Shown: positions 6,075 through 7,538 of the stretch, one piece after another
Numbering within the stretch: position 1 is the first letter of the stretch
Layout: every line of letters begins with the position of its first letter
Source of the DNA: Lachnospiraceae bacterium
Lineage (GTDB): Bacteria > Bacillota > Clostridia > Lachnospirales > Lachnospiraceae
DNA length: 7,538 nucleotides
Reading direction: 5' to 3'
NCBI GenBank assembly: GCA_017958465.1
Contig: JAGDCQ010000077.1
Span: forward strand, 1-7,538
Notes under the pieces: generated by a model
Database searches by the model: none
What the model was told of the DNA's origin: nothing
The model's input: the letters and a program-made list of their open reading frames with translations, nothing else
Program-made: the position numbers and the translations under genes

Positions 6075-6098
6075 TTTAACACTTTAACACTGTAACGC
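6075..6098 (+). repeat. Tandem 8-bp repeat upstream of the ferredoxin promoter
   Basis: TTTAACAC occurs twice back to back (6075-6082 and 6083-6090), and the next 8 bases, TGTAACGC, match it in six positions. The array ends about 14 bp before the -35 box, where an activator or UP-element could act. This is a short repeat in AT-rich DNA, so chance is possible. Confidence 0.45.
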
Positions 6099-6111
6099 GT
6101 CAATTTTATGC

Positions 6112-6140
6112 TTGCACAATATAAAGTTCTGTGCTATCAT
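6112..6140 (+). promoter_or_regulatory. Promoter of the 2-oxoacid:ferredoxin oxidoreductase operon
   Basis: TTGCAC (6112-6117) and TATCAT (6135-6140) are separated by exactly 17 bp, and TGC at 6132-6134 gives an extended -10. Transcription would begin near 6147, leaving a leader of about 25 nt before the ferredoxin gene. A strong terminator at 6013-6049 isolates it from upstream genes. Confidence 0.7.
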
Positions 6141-6171
6141 CAATAGAAAGCTTGAAACGGAGGAACAGGAT

Positions 6172-6378
6172 ATGGCAAAGATCACGATCAACGAATCTGT
6201 TTGCAAGGGTTGCGGTATGTGCGTAAACGCCTGCCCTAAGCATCTCCTTGAACTTGCAAAAGACCATATTAACGCCAAAGGGTACCACCCGGCTACCATA
6301 ACCGATCAGGATGCATGCGTGGGCTGCGCATCGTGCGCACTTATGTGCCCTGACGTGGCCATCACGGTAGAAAAATAA
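6172..6378 (+). CDS. 2x[4Fe-4S] ferredoxin subunit of 2-oxoacid:ferredoxin oxidoreductase (delta/VorC-KorD type)
   Basis: The start is the ATG at 6172 with GGAGG at 6159-6163, 8 nt upstream; the frame is open further 5' but that part covers the promoter. The 68-residue protein has two full CxxCxxCxxxCP motifs, with Cys at 11, 14, 17, 21 and at 49, 52, 55, 59. Each should hold one [4Fe-4S] cluster, with the usual crossed sharing of the fourth Cys. The short size and the position 35 nt before an alpha-subunit gene identify it as the small iron-sulphur subunit of the four-subunit oxidoreductases, passing electrons from the TPP site to external ferredoxin in the cytoplasm. A free bacterial ferredoxin is less likely given the context. 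Confidence 0.9.
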   Translation: MAKITINESVCKGCGMCVNACPKHLLELAKDHINAKGYHPATITDQDACVGCASCALMCPDVAITVEK

Positions 6379-6413
6379 GACGGAAAAGCAAAAGCAAGAT
6401 TAGGAGGCTTCAT

Positions 6414-7493
6414 ATGGCAGAAAAAGTATTGATGAAGGGAAACGAAGCGTTAGCAGAAGCCGCTATCCAGGCGGGCTGCAGGCATTTCTTCGGTTACCCG
6501 ATCACACCTCAGACAGAGATATCTGCATATCTTTCGAAACGTATGCCAAAGGTGGACGGTCTGTTCTTACAGGCTGAATCCGAAGTGGCAGCTATAAATA
6601 TGGTGCTCGGAGCAGCATCCACCGGCGTTCGCGCCATGACATCTTCCAGCTCGCCGGGAATAAGCCTTAAATCCGAAGGCGTTTCCTATATCGCGGGCTC
6701 GGACCTTCCCTGCCTTATAATCAACGTACAGCGCGGCGGCCCCGGTCTTGGCGGCATCCAGCCTTCGCAGTCGGACTACTGGCAGGCAACAAAGGCCCTC
6801 GGACACGGTGACTTCCAGCTCTTTGTCCTTGCGCCTTCTACTATTCAGGAAATGGTGGACTTTGTGCCGCTGGCTTTCGATAAAGCAGAGCAGTACAGGA
6901 TGCCCGCTATGATCCTTTCGGACGGTATGCTGGGCCAGATGATGGAGCCTGTCACCCTTCCCGATCCCGAGAAGCCTTTCGACCGCGAAGCAAACATCGC
7001 TTCAAAGCCCTGGGCGACAAACGGCACAAGGGGCAAGAGAAAGAAAAACATCGTAAACTCACTCTATATCCAGCCTGATGAGCTTGAAAAGCTTGTTGTT
7101 GAGCGCTTCGAGCGCTATGAGATCATCAAAAAGAACGAGCAGCGCGCGGAAAGCTACCTTACTGAGGATGCGGATATCGTGATCGTTGCCTTCGGTGCTT
7201 CTTCACGTGTTGCAAGAAGCGCAGTGAACGCAGCAAGGGCAGAAGGTATCAAGGCCGGGCTTATCCGTCCCATCACCCTCTGGCCGTTCCCCGAAAATGC
7301 CATCGAAGCCGTTGTTCCCACAGCAAAGGTATTCCTTGATGTGGAAATGAACATGGGTCAGATGATAGAGGATGTTAAGCTGGTGGTTAACGGAAGAAAG
7401 CCTGTTGAGTTCTTTGGAAGAACTGGCGGCATCATCCCCACACCCGCGGAGATCCTCGAACAGATAAAAAGATTAGCAAAGGAGGGAAAATGA
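6414..7493 (+). CDS. vorB: 2-oxoacid:ferredoxin oxidoreductase alpha subunit (VorB/KorA-like)
   Basis: The start is the ATG at 6414 with AGGAGG at 6402-6407, 6 nt upstream. At 359 residues it has the normal length of alpha subunits in four-subunit enzymes. The N-terminal pyrimidine-binding domain shows GYPITPQTEISAYL (27-40), the QAESEVAAINMVLGAASTG block (53-71) and NVQRGGPGLGGIQPSQSDYWQA (104-125). The C-terminal domain II shows GLIRPITLWPFP (282-293) and VEMNMGQMIEDV (310-321). With the beta subunit it forms the TPP active site that decarboxylates a 2-oxoacid to an acyl-CoA and reduces ferredoxin, or runs in reverse. Similar proteins are commonly annotated as 3-methyl-2-oxobutanoate (branched-chain) dehydrogenase subunit VorB, but 2-oxoglutarate oxidoreductase alpha subunits (KorA) are near neighbours. 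Substrate, and therefore the symbol, is tentative. The next gene begins 1 nt after its stop. Confidence 0.9.
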   Translation: MAEKVLMKGNEALAEAAIQAGCRHFFGYPITPQTEISAYLSKRMPKVDGLFLQAESEVAAINMVLGAASTGVRAMTSSSSPGISLKSEGVSYIAGSDLPCLIINVQRGGPGLGGIQPSQSDYWQATKALGHGDFQLFVLAPSTIQEMVDFVPLAFDKAEQYRMPAMILSDGMLGQMMEPVTLPDPEKPFDREANIASKPWATNGTRGKRKKNIVNSLYIQPDELEKLVVERFERYEIIKKNEQRAESYLTEDADIVIVAFGASSRVARSAVNAARAEGIKAGLIRPITLWPFPENAIEAVVPTAKVFLDVEMNMGQMIEDVKLVVNGRKPVEFFGRTGGIIPTPAEILEQIKRLAKEGK

Positions 7494-7494
7494 A

Positions 7495-7538
7495 ATGGCT
7501 GTTGTATTTGAGAAAACAAAAGGCTTAACGGACGTTCC
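7495..7538 (+). CDS. Start of the TPP-binding beta subunit of 2-oxoacid:ferredoxin oxidoreductase (cut by window edge)
   Basis: An ATG at 7495 lies one base after the alpha-subunit stop (TGA 7491-7493) and is served by AAAGGAGGG at 7478-7486 inside the end of the alpha gene. Only 14 residues are visible (MAVVFEKTKGLTDV). This N-terminus and the position directly after an alpha subunit match the thiamine-pyrophosphate-binding beta subunit (VorA/KorB type). The catalytic Cys cluster and the TPP motif lie beyond the window, so identity rests mainly on gene order. The near-zero spacing suggests coupled translation for equal amounts of the two subunits. Confidence 0.75.
   Translation, partial: MAVVFEKTKGLTDV

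Overview
The window looks like a chromosomal stretch from a motile, anaerobic Clostridia-type Bacillota, most likely a Lachnospiraceae-like gut or rumen bacterium. The reasons are strong GGAGG ribosome-binding sites, lipoprotein signal peptides with a Cys lipobox, a clostridial-style chemoreceptor ending in FKF, a YvyF-like flagellar-region protein, and an oxygen-sensitive 2-oxoacid:ferredoxin oxidoreductase operon. All supported genes are on the + strand. No tRNA, rRNA, CRISPR array, transposase or integrase gene is visible.

Layout. (1) Positions 1-350 hold the end of an unrecognised gene and a textbook UUCG-loop terminator. (2) Positions 428-1816 encode a 462-residue lipoprotein of unknown family, followed by a 24-bp-stem hairpin (1848-1902). 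(3) Positions 2015-2425 encode a small double zinc-ribbon/HTH protein resembling the flagellar-region protein YvyF. It lies between a 17-bp imperfect direct repeat (1921 and 2451), and the right copy opens a 52-nt near-perfect palindrome (2454-2505) that looks like a REP-type element. (4) Positions 2554-5930 form a transcription unit: promoter, structured leader of about 108 nt, an ABC-type solute-binding lipoprotein without permease genes, a transmembrane chemoreceptor starting 12 nt after it, and a GNRA-loop terminator. (5) Positions 5931-6049 are a short spacer closed by a second strong terminator. (6) From 6112 a new promoter drives a 2x[4Fe-4S] ferredoxin subunit, the alpha (VorB/KorA-like) subunit and the start of the TPP-binding beta subunit of a 2-oxoacid:ferredoxin oxidoreductase. 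That operon runs off the right edge.

How the genes work together. The most interesting unit is the solute-binding lipoprotein plus chemoreceptor. Gene order and spacing suggest the lipoprotein captures a ligand outside the membrane and presents it to the chemoreceptor, rather than feeding a transporter; this is inference. The YvyF-like gene upstream fits a motile host. The right-hand operon is independent energy and amino-acid metabolism: oxidative decarboxylation or reductive carboxylation of a 2-oxoacid coupled to ferredoxin.
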